64,000 nucleotides of DNA from Parapusillimonas granuli. GTDB lineage: Bacteria > Pseudomonadota > Gammaproteobacteria > Burkholderiales > Burkholderiaceae_B. The stretch is taken from positions 496,001-560,000 of the forward strand of contig NZ_JACCEM010000002.1 of the NCBI RefSeq assembly GCF_013416525.1. The letters run 5' to 3'. The position numbers and the translations under genes were made by a program. Of this stretch, positions 1 through 9,283 are shown piece by piece (position 1 is the first letter of the stretch; each line of letters opens with the position of its first letter). The notes beneath the pieces are model-generated. The model was given only the letters and a program-made list of their open reading frames with translations, did not search any database and was not told the DNA's origin.

Positions 1-219
1 GTTGACCACGCCGGTGTCCTGGCAGATGGGCCGGCGGCCTTCGGCGCACATGCGCGAATTGGTCAGGATCTGGGCGATGGCGTCCTTGGCCGCCGGGCTC
101 TGCTCGCGCTCGTAGGCGCGCGCCAGGTGCTGGATGTAGTCGGCGGGGTGGTAGTAGCTGATGAACTGCACGCCGTCCGCGATGGACTGGATGAAGTCGT
201 TTTCTTTGATGATGGTCAT
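1..219 (-). CDS. Class I fumarate hydratase, N-terminal 73 residues (cut by window edge)
   Basis: Class I (iron-sulfur, FumA/FumB-type) fumarase interconverts fumarate and malate in the TCA cycle. The 73 codons read from an ATG at 219 contain the segments FISYYHPADYIQ and CAEGRRPICQDTG, typical of the N-terminal alpha region of this family. The Cys in RRPICQDTG is expected to be one of the [4Fe-4S] ligands. The gene runs off the left edge, so length and C-terminal domain cannot be seen. It lies 66 bp downstream of the crotonase stop on the same strand, but a terminator-like hairpin separates them. The family call is firm; the FumA/FumB subtype is not distinguishable. Confidence 0.85.
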   Translation of the reverse strand, partial: MTIIKENDFIQSIADGVQFISYYHPADYIQHLARAYEREQSPAAKDAIAQILTNSRMCAEGRRPICQDTGVVN

Positions 220-236
220 GGGTGGGGCTCAATCGT

Positions 237-262
237 AAAAATGGCGAGCCGATGAGCTCGCC
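237..262 (-). terminator. Intrinsic terminator after the crotonase gene
   Basis: A 7-bp perfect stem (243-249 with 256-262, loop of 6) is followed on the minus strand by ATTTTT (237-242). It lies 23 bp past the crotonase stop and before the fumarase start, so the two leftward genes are probably separate transcripts. Confidence 0.6.
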
Positions 263-285
263 GGTTTCCTTGCGGCGACGCGGTC

Positions 286-1053
286 TTACTTGCCGCGCCA
301 CACGGGCTTGCGCTTCTCGGCGAAAGCCGTCGCGCCTTCCTTGGCGTCGGCCGACGCGAATATGTGGGCGACCCGGGGGCGTTGCAGGTCGAACATGTCG
401 GCCTGGCGCCAGTCGCGCGATTCGGTCACGATCTTCTTGGCGGTCTGGACCGCCAGGGGGCCGTTGCCCGCGACGATGCGGGCCAATTCCAGCGCGGCTT
501 CCAGCGCCTGGCCGGGCTCCACCAGGCGGTTGACCAGGCCATAGCCGTGCATGCGCGCCGCGGGCAGCATTTCACCGGTCAGCACGGCTTCCATGGCGAT
601 GTGGTAAGGAATGCGGCTTGGCAGGCGCAGCATGCCGCCGGCGCCGGCGACGATGCCGCGCTTCACTTCGGGCAGGCCGAAATTCGCGTTGTTGGCCGCG
701 ACGATCATGTCGCAGGACAGGGCCATTTCGAAGCCGCCCGCCAGCGCATAGCCTTCGACGGCGGCGATGATGGGCTTGCGCGGCGGCCGTTCGCACAGGC
801 CCGCGAAGCCGCGGCCTTCGACCAGGGGGCGCTGGCCGCTCTGGGCGAAAGCCTTGAGATCCATGCCCGACGAGAACGTGCCTTCGGCGCCGGTCAGGAT
901 GCCGATGACGACGTCGTCGTCGGCGTCGAGCCGATCCAGGGCGGCGGCGAGTTCGTGCGCCGTTTCGTAATTGATGGCGTTCCGCGCTTGCGGCCGATTG
1001 ACCGTGATGATCTGGATTCGATCGATGATTTCAACTTTCACCAACTCGGACAT
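286..1053 (-). CDS. Enoyl-CoA hydratase/isomerase family protein (crotonase)
   Basis: 255-residue crotonase-fold protein, the normal family length, probably hydrating or isomerising an enoyl-CoA in fatty or aromatic acid breakdown. Family features are the oxyanion-hole segments GTFSSGMDLKAF (near residue 65) and ALAGGFEMALSCD, and LPEVKRGIVAGAGG. A Glu sits in the PEVK position used by crotonases. An open frame extends upstream to 1149, but the start chosen is the ATG at 1053 (MSELVKVEI), preceded by GGGGATC; the extra 32 residues do not resemble the family. It diverges from glyQ. The exact substrate cannot be told from sequence. Confidence 0.85.
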   Translation of the reverse strand: MSELVKVEIIDRIQIITVNRPQARNAINYETAHELAAALDRLDADDDVVIGILTGAEGTFSSGMDLKAFAQSGQRPLVEGRGFAGLCERPPRKPIIAAVEGYALAGGFEMALSCDMIVAANNANFGLPEVKRGIVAGAGGMLRLPSRIPYHIAMEAVLTGEMLPAARMHGYGLVNRLVEPGQALEAALELARIVAGNGPLAVQTAKKIVTESRDWRQADMFDLQRPRVAHIFASADAKEGATAFAEKRKPVWRGK

Positions 1054-1220
1054 GAAACGATCCCCATAGAAGTCCGCGCCCGGCGAGGCGCTGTTTGATA
1101 GATAACCCAACATCATACGGCCAATTGCCCATGGTCTTGGGGGCGGCATGGCACAGCGACACGGCGGAACCAGTTAAAATTGAAAAATTTTGCGGCTCAT
1201 CGTTTTACTGACCATCGCTC

Positions 1221-2132
1221 ATGCTCACTTTTCAGCAAATCATTTTAACGCTACAGCAGTACTGGGACGGCCAGGGTTGCGCGCTTCTTCAGCCCTACGA
1301 CATGGAAGTCGGCGCCGGCACCTCGCACACGGCAACCTTTCTGCGTTCCATCGGGCCCGAGCCATGGCGAGCCGCCTATGTGCAGCCCTCGCGGCGCCCC
1401 AAAGACGGCCGCTACGGCGAAAACCCCAACCGCCTTCAGCACTATTACCAATACCAGGTGGTGCTCAAGCCCGCGCCGCCCGAGATCATCGACCTGTACA
1501 TCGGCTCGCTCAAGGCGCTGGGCATCGACCCCGGCGAGCACGACATCCGCTTCGTGGAAGACGACTGGGAAAACCCCACGCTGGGCGCCTGGGGCCTGGG
1601 CTGGGAAGTCTGGCTGAACGGCATGGAAGTCACCCAGTTCACGTATTTCCAGCAGGTCGGCGGCCTGGACTGCAACCCCACCACCGGTGAAATCACCTAC
1701 GGCCTGGAACGCCTGGCCATGTATCTGCAAGGCGTCGAAAGCGTGTACGACCTGGTCTGGACGGAAGCCGCGAACGGCCGCAAGATCTACTACCGCGACG
1801 TCTTCCACCAGAACGAAGTCGAGCAGTCCGCCTACAACTTCGAGTACGCCTCCACCAAGATGCTGTTCGCCCACTTCAACGACTACGAAGCCGAGGCGCA
1901 GCGCATGATAGCCGTACCGCTCGCGCTTCCCGCCTACGAAGCCACGCTGAAGGCGGCGCACACCTTCAACATGCTGGACGCGCGCGGCGCCATCAGCGTC
2001 ACCGAACGCGCAAGCTATATCGGCCGCATACGCAATCTGTCGCGCGCCGTCGCGCAAGCCTATTTTGATTCACGCGAAAAACTAGGATTCCCCATGCTCG
2101 TCGACACCGCCGGCACGGAGGCCGCAGAATGA
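1221..2132 (+). CDS. glyQ: Glycyl-tRNA synthetase alpha subunit
   Basis: Catalytic alpha subunit (303 residues) of the bacterial alpha2beta2 glycyl-tRNA synthetase, which charges tRNA-Gly in the cytoplasm. The protein is near-identical in pattern to known Gly[59 protein letters not shown] and the [17 protein letters not shown] segment. The ATG at 1221 gives the usual N-terminus ([14 protein letters not shown]). The stop overlaps the glyS start by 4 bp (ATGA), so the subunits are translationally coupled. The 167-bp gap upstream, shared with the crotonase gene, must hold both promoters; I see no clear consensus there. Confidence 0.97.
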   Translation: MLTFQQIILTLQQYWDGQGCALLQPYDMEVGAGTSHTATFLRSIGPEPWRAAYVQPSRRPKDGRYGENPNRLQHYYQYQVVLKPAPPEIIDLYIGSLKALGIDPGEHDIRFVEDDWENPTLGAWGLGWEVWLNGMEVTQFTYFQQVGGLDCNPTTGEITYGLERLAMYLQGVESVYDLVWTEAANGRKIYYRDVFHQNEVEQSAYNFEYASTKMLFAHFNDYEAEAQRMIAVPLALPAYEATLKAAHTFNMLDARGAISVTERASYIGRIRNLSRAVAQAYFDSREKLGFPMLVDTAGTEAAE

Positions 2133-4300
2133 ACTCCGCCACCGTGACGACCAAACCGCTGCTCATAGAATTATTCACCGAAGAACTGCCGCCCAAGGCG
2201 CTGCAAAAGCTCGGCAAGGCTTTCGCGGAGGGCGTGCGCAAAGTGCTTGCGCAGCACCATCTCCTGGCGCCGGATTGCACCGTGGCCGATTTCGCAACGC
2301 CCCGCCGGCTGGCGGCGCATCTGTCCGCCGTGCTGGAACAGGCGCCCGAACAAAGCTACACCGAAAAACTCATGCCGGCCAAGATCGGCCTGACCGAAAC
2401 CGGCGAGATCAGCCCGGCGCTGGCCAAGAAGCTCGCGGCCAAAGGGCTGGCGCAGCTCACGCCCGCCGACCTGGTCACCGAATCCGACGGCAAGCAGGAC
2501 TACCTCTACGCCAAGGGCACGACGCGCGGCATGGGGCTCGCGGCCGGCGTCCAGGAAGCGCTCGACCATGCGCTGGCCAGCCTGCCCATACCGAAGGTGA
2601 TGCGCTATCAGTTGGCCGACGGCGTCAGCAGCGTGAAATTCGTGCGGCCCGCCCACTCGCTGCTGGCGCTGTGGGGCAACGACGTCGTGCCGGTGCAGGC
2701 CCTGGGCCTGCAAGCCGGCCGCCAGACCATGGGCCACCGCTTCATGTGCAAGCAGGCGCTCGACATCGCCTCGCCGGACACCTACCAGGCGCAGCTGCTG
2801 AACGACGGCATGGCGGTCGCGTCCTTCGACGAACGCCGCGCCATGATCCGCGAACAGCTGCACGACCGGGCCCGGGCCTTGCACGCCGGCATAGGCGACG
2901 GCCCCGAGGTCGATGCGCTGCTGGACGAAGTCACCGCCCTGGTCGAACACCCCACCGTCTACGTGGGCGAGTTCGAGGAACGGTTCCTCGGCGTGCCGCC
3001 GGAATGCCTGATCCTGACCATGCGCTTGAACCAGAAGTATTTCCCGCTGTTCGAGCCCGCCACCGGCAAGCTCACGCACCGCTTCCTGATCGTCAGCAAC
3101 ATGCGGGTCGACGACCCCGTGAACATCATCGAAGGCAACCAGCGCGTCGTGCGCCCCCGCCTCGCCGACGCCCAGTTCTTCTTCGAGACCGACCGCAAGA
3201 CGCCGCTGGCCGAGCGCGTCGAAAGCCTCGCGGCCAGCGTCTATCACAACAAGCTGGGCTCCCAGCTCGAGCGCGTGGGCCGCATCCGCCGGATCGCCCG
3301 GCACATCGCCGCCCGGCTGGGCGCCGACCCCGACCGCGCGGACCGCGCCGCCCTGCTCGCCAAGGCCGACCTGAACTCCAACATGGTGGCCGAATTCCCC
3401 GAGCTGCAAGGCATCATGGGCGCGTACTATGCGCAGGCCGACCAGGAAGCCGCCGACGTCGTCCTGGCCATCCGCAATCAATACCGCATCCGCCTCGACG
3501 CCCCCGTCACGAACGACTCCCTGGTCGCCGCCGTGCTGTTCATGGCCGAACGCCTGGAAACCCTGACCGGCATCTGGGGCATAGGCCTGGTGCCCACCGG
3601 CGAGCGCGACCCCTACGGCCTGCGCCGCGCCGCGCTGGGCCTGATCAGCGCCTACGAACAGCTCGAAGCCGGCGGCTACCTGAACGTCACCGACGCCCAG
3701 GGCCTGCGCCTGTCCGACCTCCTGGACTTCGCCGCCGGCACGTTCGAGCCCGATGCGCTGGCCGCCGGCACGGCGGCCGAAGTCCGGGCTTTCGTCTTCG
3801 AGCGCTACCGCAATCAACTGAGCGGCGAGTTCGACCGCAAGGTGGTGGACGCGGTGCTGGCCCTGGAGCCGGCGCTGCATCAGGTCCACGCCCGCATCCA
3901 GGCCTGCGCCCAGTTCGCCCGCATGCCCGAGGCGGACAGCCTGGCCGCCGCCAACAAGCGCATTTCCAATCTGCTGAAGAAGGCCGACGCCGCCATCGGC
4001 GCCGTCGATGCCGGCGTCCTGGTGGAACCGGCGGAACGCGCCCTGGCCGACGCCGTGGCGCGCCTGGCGCCGCAAACCCGGGCGCGGCTGGACGGCGGCG
4101 ACTTCACCGGCGCCCTGGCCACCATGGCCCAGGCCAAGGACGCGGTGGACGCCTTCTTCAACGACGTCATGGTCATGGCCGACGACCCCGCGCTGCGCGC
4201 CAACCGCCTCGCCCTGCTGAACGAGCTCCATCTGGTCATGAACCAGGTCGCCGACATCTCCATGCTGGGGCCGGCCGACGCCAAAAAGGATGCCGCATGA
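2129..4300 (+). CDS. glyS: Glycyl-tRNA synthetase beta subunit
   Basis: Beta subunit (723 residues) that binds and helps position tRNA-Gly for GlyQ. Family segments include [15 protein letters not shown] at the N-terminus, [33 protein letters not shown], the HD-like centre [20 protein letters not shown] with YYA downstream, and the C-terminal anticodon-binding-like helical region (about 590-700). Length is normal. It starts within the glyQ stop (ATGA) and its own stop overlaps a 13-codon mini-frame that leads into gmhB. Confidence 0.97.
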   Translation: MNSATVTTKPLLIELFTEELPPKALQKLGKAFAEGVRKVLAQHHLLAPDCTVADFATPRRLAAHLSAVLEQAPEQSYTEKLMPAKIGLTETGEISPALAKKLAAKGLAQLTPADLVTESDGKQDYLYAKGTTRGMGLAAGVQEALDHALASLPIPKVMRYQLADGVSSVKFVRPAHSLLALWGNDVVPVQALGLQAGRQTMGHRFMCKQALDIASPDTYQAQLLNDGMAVASFDERRAMIREQLHDRARALHAGIGDGPEVDALLDEVTALVEHPTVYVGEFEERFLGVPPECLILTMRLNQKYFPLFEPATGKLTHRFLIVSNMRVDDPVNIIEGNQRVVRPRLADAQFFFETDRKTPLAERVESLAASVYHNKLGSQLERVGRIRRIARHIAARLGADPDRADRAALLAKADLNSNMVAEFPELQGIMGAYYAQADQEAADVVLAIRNQYRIRLDAPVTNDSLVAAVLFMAERLETLTGIWGIGLVPTGERDPYGLRRAALGLISAYEQLEAGGYLNVTDAQGLRLSDLLDFAAGTFEPDALAAGTAAEVRAFVFERYRNQLSGEFDRKVVDAVLALEPALHQVHARIQACAQFARMPEADSLAAANKRISNLLKKADAAIGAVDAGVLVEPAERALADAVARLAPQTRARLDGGDFTGALATMAQAKDAVDAFFNDVMVMADDPALRANRLALLNELHLVMNQVADISMLGPADAKKDAA

Positions 4301-4338
4301 AGCCGTCCAGCGCTGAACACCGGGGCGCGGCAAGGTGA
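4297..4338 (+). other. 13-codon mini-frame linking glyS to gmhB
   Basis: An ATG at 4297 overlaps the glyS stop as ATGA and opens a 13-codon frame ([13 protein letters not shown]) whose TGA at 4336-4338 overlaps the GTG start of gmhB (GTGA). It could serve as a reinitiation bridge; it could equally be chance. No peptide function is implied. Confidence 0.3.
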
Positions 4339-4874
4339 AGCTCGCCATCCTCGACCGCGACGGCGTCATCAACCACGACAGCGCCGAATTCATCAAGCAC
4401 CCGGACGAATGGATCGCCTTGCCGGGCAGCCTGGACGCCATCGCGCGGCTCTCGCGCTCGGGCTGGCGGGTGGTCATCGCCAGCAATCAGTCCGGCCTCG
4501 CCCGCGGCCTGTTCAGCATGGACACGCTCAACGCCATCCATGCCAAGCTGCGCCGCGAAGTCGCCGTCGCCGGCGGCGCCATAGACGCCATCTTCGTCTG
4601 CCCGCATGGCCCCGACGATGGCTGCGCCTGCCGCAAACCCAATCCCGGGCTGTTCCACGACATCGCCCGCCGCTACGACATCGACCTGAAAGGCGTCCCC
4701 GCGGCGGGGGATTCCCTGCGCGACCTGCAGGCCGCCGCGGCCGCCGGCTGCGCGCCCTGGCTCGTGCTGACGGGCAACGGCCCCAAGACCCATGAAAAAG
4801 GCGGCCTGCCCGCCGGAACGCGTGTGACGGCCGACCTTTCCCTGGCCGTCGACGCCTGGCTCTCAGAGGACTGA
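4335..4874 (+). CDS. gmhB: D-glycero-beta-D-manno-heptose-1,7-bisphosphate 7-phosphatase
   Basis: HAD-superfamily phosphatase (179 residues) that removes the 7-phosphate from heptose bisphosphate on the way to ADP-heptose for the LPS inner core. The catalytic motif is ILDRDGVIN (Asp7 nucleophile, Asp9 acid/base), with SNQSG as motif II. The GmhB zinc loop is present as Cys89-x-His91 and Cys97-x-Cys99 (CPHGPDDGCAC). Start is GTG at 4335; the only ATG nearby (4297) is in another frame. It sits 3 bp before plsC, so it probably belongs to the glyQS-gmhB-plsC transcript. HisB-type phosphatases are related, but the zinc loop and context favour GmhB. Confidence 0.92.
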   Translation: MKLAILDRDGVINHDSAEFIKHPDEWIALPGSLDAIARLSRSGWRVVIASNQSGLARGLFSMDTLNAIHAKLRREVAVAGGAIDAIFVCPHGPDDGCACRKPNPGLFHDIARRYDIDLKGVPAAGDSLRDLQAAAAAGCAPWLVLTGNGPKTHEKGGLPAGTRVTADLSLAVDAWLSED

Positions 4875-4877
4875 ATC

Positions 4878-5606
4878 ATGGCCGTGCTCCGCGCAACCCT
4901 CTATCAGCTGTTTCTTGTCGTCACCGTCATCCCTTATGCCATCGCCTGCGTCCTGTGGTCGCCCCTGCCCCTGCATTGGCGCTACCGGCTCACGGCGGGC
5001 TGGCCGCGCCTGGGCGTCTGGGGCGCAAGAACCATACTCGGCATCAAGTGGCAACTGAAAGGCGCCGAAAATCTTCCCGACGGCCCGGCGATCATTCTGT
5101 CCAAGCATCAGTCCGCCTGGGAGACCTTTTTCTTTCCCGCCTACATGCCGCGCGAAGTCTGCTTCGTCTACAAGAAAGAATTGCACTGGCTGCCTTTCTT
5201 CGGATGGGGGCTGGCGCTGCTGCGCATGATACCCATCGACCGCTCCAAGGGCCGCGACGCCTTCGAGCAAGTGATCCGCATCGGGCAAGACCGCATCAAC
5301 GAAGGGCGCTGGCCGCTGCTGTTTCCCGAAGGCACGCGCATTCCGCCCGGCAAAGAGGGGCGCTACAAGATGGGCGGTGCCCTGCTCGCCGTGCGCACCG
5401 GCACGCCCGTGATCCCGGTCGCCCACAATGCCGGCGAATGCTGGCCCCGCAAGGCTTTCATCAAGAAGCCGGGCCTGGTCACGGTGTCCATCGGGCCGGT
5501 CATCGATCCGGCCGGCATGGACGCGGCCGAGCTCAACCAGAAAGTCCGGGACTGGATCGAGGGCGAGATGCGGGTCCTGAACCCCGAGCGCTATGGGCTC
5601 GGCTGA
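4878..5606 (+). CDS. plsC: 1-acyl-sn-glycerol-3-phosphate acyltransferase
   Basis: Membrane-associated acyltransferase (242 residues) making phosphatidic acid from lysophosphatidic acid. Motif I is HQSAWE (His77, Glu82, the HX4E variant found in many proteobacterial PlsC), and FPEGTR (149-154) is the phosphate-binding motif. A hydrophobic segment near 8-28 anchors it to the inner membrane. The start lies 3 bp after the gmhB stop and the end overlaps the YgjP-like gene by 14 bp, indicating coupled expression. Confidence 0.9.
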   Translation: MAVLRATLYQLFLVVTVIPYAIACVLWSPLPLHWRYRLTAGWPRLGVWGARTILGIKWQLKGAENLPDGPAIILSKHQSAWETFFFPAYMPREVCFVYKKELHWLPFFGWGLALLRMIPIDRSKGRDAFEQVIRIGQDRINEGRWPLLFPEGTRIPPGKEGRYKMGGALLAVRTGTPVIPVAHNAGECWPRKAFIKKPGLVTVSIGPVIDPAGMDAAELNQKVRDWIEGEMRVLNPERYGLG

Positions 5607-6483
5607 ACAGTTCTCCCTGTTTCCCGACATGCCGGAGCCCGCGGGCGCGCCCCCGGCCGCGGCCCCCAGGCCCGCGGAGCCGGCTCGCCTGCGCCCCGAC
5701 GCCCCCGTCCCCATCGCCCCGCCGCCCGCCCTGCCGGCCAACGCCCGCTGGCGCGAGGTCGCGGCGCCCCAGCAGACCATAGGTTTCGTGCTGCGCCGCT
5801 CGCGGCGCAAGAGCATAGGGCTGGTGGTCAACGACGACGGGCTGCAGGTGACCGCCCCCAACTGGGTCAGCCTGAGCCAGATCGACGCGGCGGTGGCCGA
5901 GAAGGCGCACTGGATCCTCGACAAGCTGCGCGCGCGCCACGCCAGGCAGCAGCTACTGGCGACCGCCGAGACGCAATGGCAGGACGGGGGCGCCGTCCCC
6001 TACCTGGGCGTGCGCATCACCCTGAGGCTGGACGGCGCGCAGAAGAAGCCGAGCTTCAGCGGCATCCTGCACGAGCCGCGTGAAGGGGACGGCCTGTACC
6101 TGGCCCTGCCGGCCGATGCCGACCGCGACCGCATCCGCGACAGCGCGCACGCCTGGCTGCAGCAGCAGGCCCGCGACCACTTCGGCCGGCGCCTGGCCTT
6201 CTTTCTCGAACGCAGCGGCCTCGCCATGCGGCGCTGGCGGCTTTCCTCGGCGGCGACCCGCTGGGGTTCGTGCAGCAGCGACGGCAACATCATGCTCAAT
6301 TGGCGGCTGATACACTTCAGCAAGGACGTCATCGACTACGTGGTCGCGCACGAGATCGCTCACCTGCGCGAAATGAATCACGGCAAAGACTTCTGGCGCG
6401 AGGTCGGCCGCATCCTGCCGGGCTTCGAACGCGCGCGCGATGCGCTGCGCCGGCATGACCCGGGCACCTTGCCGCTGATCTGA
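5593..6483 (+). CDS. YgjP-like metallopeptidase-domain protein (DUF45)
   Basis: 296 residues. The N-terminal 50 residues are Pro/Ala-rich and look disordered. They are followed by the YgjP/DUF45 domain, starting near [17 protein letters not shown]. The zincin motif HEIAH (His253, Glu254, His257) with His263 in EMNHGKDFW gives a complete metal site. The segment [20 protein letters not shown] is diagnostic of the family. E. coli YgjP has been described as a UTP-related phosphohydrolase/peptidase-like protein; the physiological role here is unclear. It overlaps plsC by 14 bp. The family call is firm, the function is not. Confidence 0.85.
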   Translation: MGSAEQFSLFPDMPEPAGAPPAAAPRPAEPARLRPDAPVPIAPPPALPANARWREVAAPQQTIGFVLRRSRRKSIGLVVNDDGLQVTAPNWVSLSQIDAAVAEKAHWILDKLRARHARQQLLATAETQWQDGGAVPYLGVRITLRLDGAQKKPSFSGILHEPREGDGLYLALPADADRDRIRDSAHAWLQQQARDHFGRRLAFFLERSGLAMRRWRLSSAATRWGSCSSDGNIMLNWRLIHFSKDVIDYVVAHEIAHLREMNHGKDFWREVGRILPGFERARDALRRHDPGTLPLI

Positions 6484-6524
6484 CGGCGCCGTCCATTCTT
6501 TCACCCATCGTCAAGGAGACTTCT

Positions 6525-6920
6525 ATGCGTTTACTACACACCATGCTGCGCGTGGGCGACCTGGATCGCTCGCTGGCCTTCTACACCGAGGTCCTGGGCA
6601 TGAGGCTGCTGCGCCGCAAGGATTATCCCGAAGGCAAATTCACCCTCGCCTTCGTCGGCTACCAGGATGAAAGCGAAGGCGCCGCCATCGAGCTCACGCA
6701 CAACTGGGACACCGACCGCTACGACCTGGGCAATGGCTACGGCCACATCGCGCTGGAGGTGGAGGACGCCTACGAGGCCTGTGCCCGCATCAAGGAAAAA
6801 GGCGGCAAGGTCACGCGCGAAGCCGGCCCCATGAAGCACGGCCAGACGGTCATCGCCTTCGTCGAAGACCCCGACGGCTACAAGATCGAGCTCATCCAGC
6901 GCAAGTCGCGCGTCGACTGA
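6525..6920 (+). CDS. gloA: Lactoylglutathione lyase (glyoxalase I)
   Basis: Glyoxalase I (131 residues) converts the methylglyoxal-glutathione hemithioacetal into S-lactoylglutathione. All four metal ligands of the bacterial nickel-type enzyme are in place: His5, Glu56, His74 and Glu122. Characteristic segments are [18 protein letters not shown] and [14 protein letters not shown]. An AAGGAGA ribosome-binding site precedes the ATG. It is the last gene of the rightward run; the acyl-CoA dehydrogenase converges on it only 4 bp away. Confidence 0.95.
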   Translation: MRLLHTMLRVGDLDRSLAFYTEVLGMRLLRRKDYPEGKFTLAFVGYQDESEGAAIELTHNWDTDRYDLGNGYGHIALEVEDAYEACARIKEKGGKVTREAGPMKHGQTVIAFVEDPDGYKIELIQRKSRVD

Positions 6921-6924
6921 AGGC

Positions 6925-9147
6925 TCAGCGCGGCCCGCGCGCGAATTCGCCCGGCGCGAAATCATTCACCTCGATGACCCGGGCCACGGCGGCCTCGGCG
7001 GCCTCGATGGTGTCGGCCTGGGCCTGGGTGATCGCGCCTTTCTCGTAGGCCAGCCGCCAGTCCTTCAAGCCGGCATGGCGCACGCGGTCGAGCACCGGCT
7101 GCGCTTCGATCACCAGTTCGTAGGCGCGTTCCAGCTGTTCCACCGCAGGGCTGTCGTGGCCGTCCCATACCGCGCCCACGAGCCGGTCGCGGGTGTCGGA
7201 GGGCTCCAGCAGGATATTGGCGCAATTGGCCATCAGCGCGTCGTCCGGCGCATTGGCGGACAGCCCCGGCGGCAGCAGCAGGGCGCGCAAGGCAAGGGCC
7301 AGCCCGCGCGCCGGCAGGTTGTGCAGGACTTCGCTCAGGCGTTTTTCCATCGTGCAGAACCCCTGCTGGGCGCAAAGCCGGACCAGCGGCAGGTCGGACT
7401 CGTGCCGGCCTTCGTCGTGCCAGCGCTTGAGCACCGCCGAAACCAGAAAGAGTTCGGCGAGAATGTCGCCCAGGCGGGCGGAAAGCATTTCCCTGCGCTT
7501 GAGCGAGCCGCCCAGGCTGAACAGGGCGGCTTCGGACACCAGGGCAAAGGCCGAGGCATACCGTCCCAGCCGCCGGTAATAGCCCGAGACCGGGCCGGCG
7601 CGGCCGGGAGCCGACGCGAACAGGCCGGCCGTCCAGGCGTGGCCGGCCGCGCGCAGGGCGTTGCGGGCGCCGTGAGCCAGGTGCTTCCAGACCAGGGCGT
7701 CGAAGGCGTCCTGCCCGGCCGCCTGGTCGGGATCGCCGAGCGCGAGCACTTCCTGCATGAGGTAGGGATGCGAGCGGATGGCGCCCTGCCCGAACACGAT
7801 GAGGCTGCGCGTGAGGATGTTGGCGCCTTCCACGGTGATCGCCACCGGCAGCGCGCGGTACAGGTTGCCCAGGTAGTTGTCGGGGCCGTCGATGACCGCC
7901 TTGCCGGCGTGCACGTCCATGGCGTCGTTCACGGACTGGCGCATGCGTTCCGTGGCGTGCAGCTTCATGATGGCGGAGATCACGGCGGGCTTGTACCCGA
8001 GATCCAGGCCCGCGCAGGTATAGCGCCTGGCGGCCTCGACCAGGTAGGCATTGGCCGCCAGCCTGCCGAGCTTTTCCTGCACGCCTTCGAAGCGGCCTAT
8101 CGGTATCCCGAACTGCGTGCGCACGCGGGCATAGGCGCCGGCGGTATGCGCGGCGAACGTGCATGCGGCCGCCGACAGCGAGGGCAGCGAAATGCCGCGG
8201 CCGGCCGACAGCGCGCTCATGAGCATCTGCCAGCCGCGCCCGGCCTGCGAGATGCCGCCGATCAGGGCGTCGATGGGCACGAATACGTCTTTCCCTTCGG
8301 TGGGGCCGTTCTGGAAGGCCTGCATGGCGGGCAGGTGGCGGCGCCCGATGGACACGCCCGGCAGATTCGTGGGGACCAGCGCCACGGAGATGCCCGGCTC
8401 GGGCTGCGAGCCGATCAGGGCGTCGGGATCCTGGAGCTTGAACGCCAGGCCCAGCACCGTGGCCACCGGCGCCAGGGTGATGTAGCGCTTGCGCCAGTTC
8501 AGGCGCACGCCCAGGGTCTCCACGCCGTCGACGAGCTGCTTGCACACCACGCCGGTATCGATCATGGACGCGGCATCCGAGCCGGCCTCGGGGCTGGTCA
8601 GCCCGAAGCAGGGGATTTCTTCGCCGCGGGCGAGCCTGGGCAGCCAGTATTCGCGCTGCTCCTGCGTGCCGAACTGCATGAGCAGTTCACCGGGCCCCAG
8701 CGAATTGGGCACCATCGCGGTGACGGCCGCCGTCACGGAACGGACGGAGATCTGCCGCACGACTTCGGAATGCGCGTAGGCGGAAAACCCCAGGCCGCCG
8801 TATTCCTGGGGAATGATCATGCCGAAGAAGCCCTGCTCTTTCATGAAGGCCCAGACTTCGGGAGGCAGATCGCCGTCGCGCCAGACGATGTCCCATTCGT
8901 GCAGCATATGGCACAGCTGCGCCACGGGGCCGTCCAGGAATTCCTGTTCTTGCGGCGTGAGGCGCGGCGGGTGGACGTCCAGCATGGCGTTCCAGTCGGG
9001 CTTGCCGGAGAAAAGCTGGGCATCCCACCAGACGTCGCCGGCTTCGATGGCCTCGCGCTCGGTCGCCGACATGCGCGGCATGGCGTCGCGCGCCAGCCGG
9101 TACAAGGGTTCCGTCAGCCACTGACGGCGCAGGGATCTCCAGTTCAT
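6925..9147 (-). CDS. fadE: Acyl-CoA dehydrogenase, FadE type
   Basis: Large acyl-CoA dehydrogenase (740 residues) catalysing the first, FAD-dependent step of fatty acid beta-oxidation. Family features are PQEYGGLGFSAYAHSEV, FGLTSPEAGSDAAS (FAD/substrate-binding region near 210), the RTQFGIPIGRFEGVQEKLGRLA helix and the FadE-specific C-terminal extension (about 490-740, DUF1974-like). Compared with E. coli FadE (814 residues) it lacks the long hydrophobic N-terminus and starts directly with a charged helix. The ATG at 9147 has an AAGGAAG site. Chain-length preference is unknown. Confidence 0.88.
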   Translation of the reverse strand: MNWRSLRRQWLTEPLYRLARDAMPRMSATEREAIEAGDVWWDAQLFSGKPDWNAMLDVHPPRLTPQEQEFLDGPVAQLCHMLHEWDIVWRDGDLPPEVWAFMKEQGFFGMIIPQEYGGLGFSAYAHSEVVRQISVRSVTAAVTAMVPNSLGPGELLMQFGTQEQREYWLPRLARGEEIPCFGLTSPEAGSDAASMIDTGVVCKQLVDGVETLGVRLNWRKRYITLAPVATVLGLAFKLQDPDALIGSQPEPGISVALVPTNLPGVSIGRRHLPAMQAFQNGPTEGKDVFVPIDALIGGISQAGRGWQMLMSALSAGRGISLPSLSAAACTFAAHTAGAYARVRTQFGIPIGRFEGVQEKLGRLAANAYLVEAARRYTCAGLDLGYKPAVISAIMKLHATERMRQSVNDAMDVHAGKAVIDGPDNYLGNLYRALPVAITVEGANILTRSLIVFGQGAIRSHPYLMQEVLALGDPDQAAGQDAFDALVWKHLAHGARNALRAAGHAWTAGLFASAPGRAGPVSGYYRRLGRYASAFALVSEAALFSLGGSLKRREMLSARLGDILAELFLVSAVLKRWHDEGRHESDLPLVRLCAQQGFCTMEKRLSEVLHNLPARGLALALRALLLPPGLSANAPDDALMANCANILLEPSDTRDRLVGAVWDGHDSPAVEQLERAYELVIEAQPVLDRVRHAGLKDWRLAYEKGAITQAQADTIEAAEAAVARVIEVNDFAPGEFARGPR

Positions 9148-9283
9148 GATGCTTCCTTTCTACGAGCCACTTTCAGGCAAGCCATTATCCCCCGAAAGAC
9201 GGGCGAATGGACGAGATCGCGCCATGCCAGAATGGCCATAGTCTGCGACAATCGCATCTGCCGTCCATCGCTTTCCCATTCAT

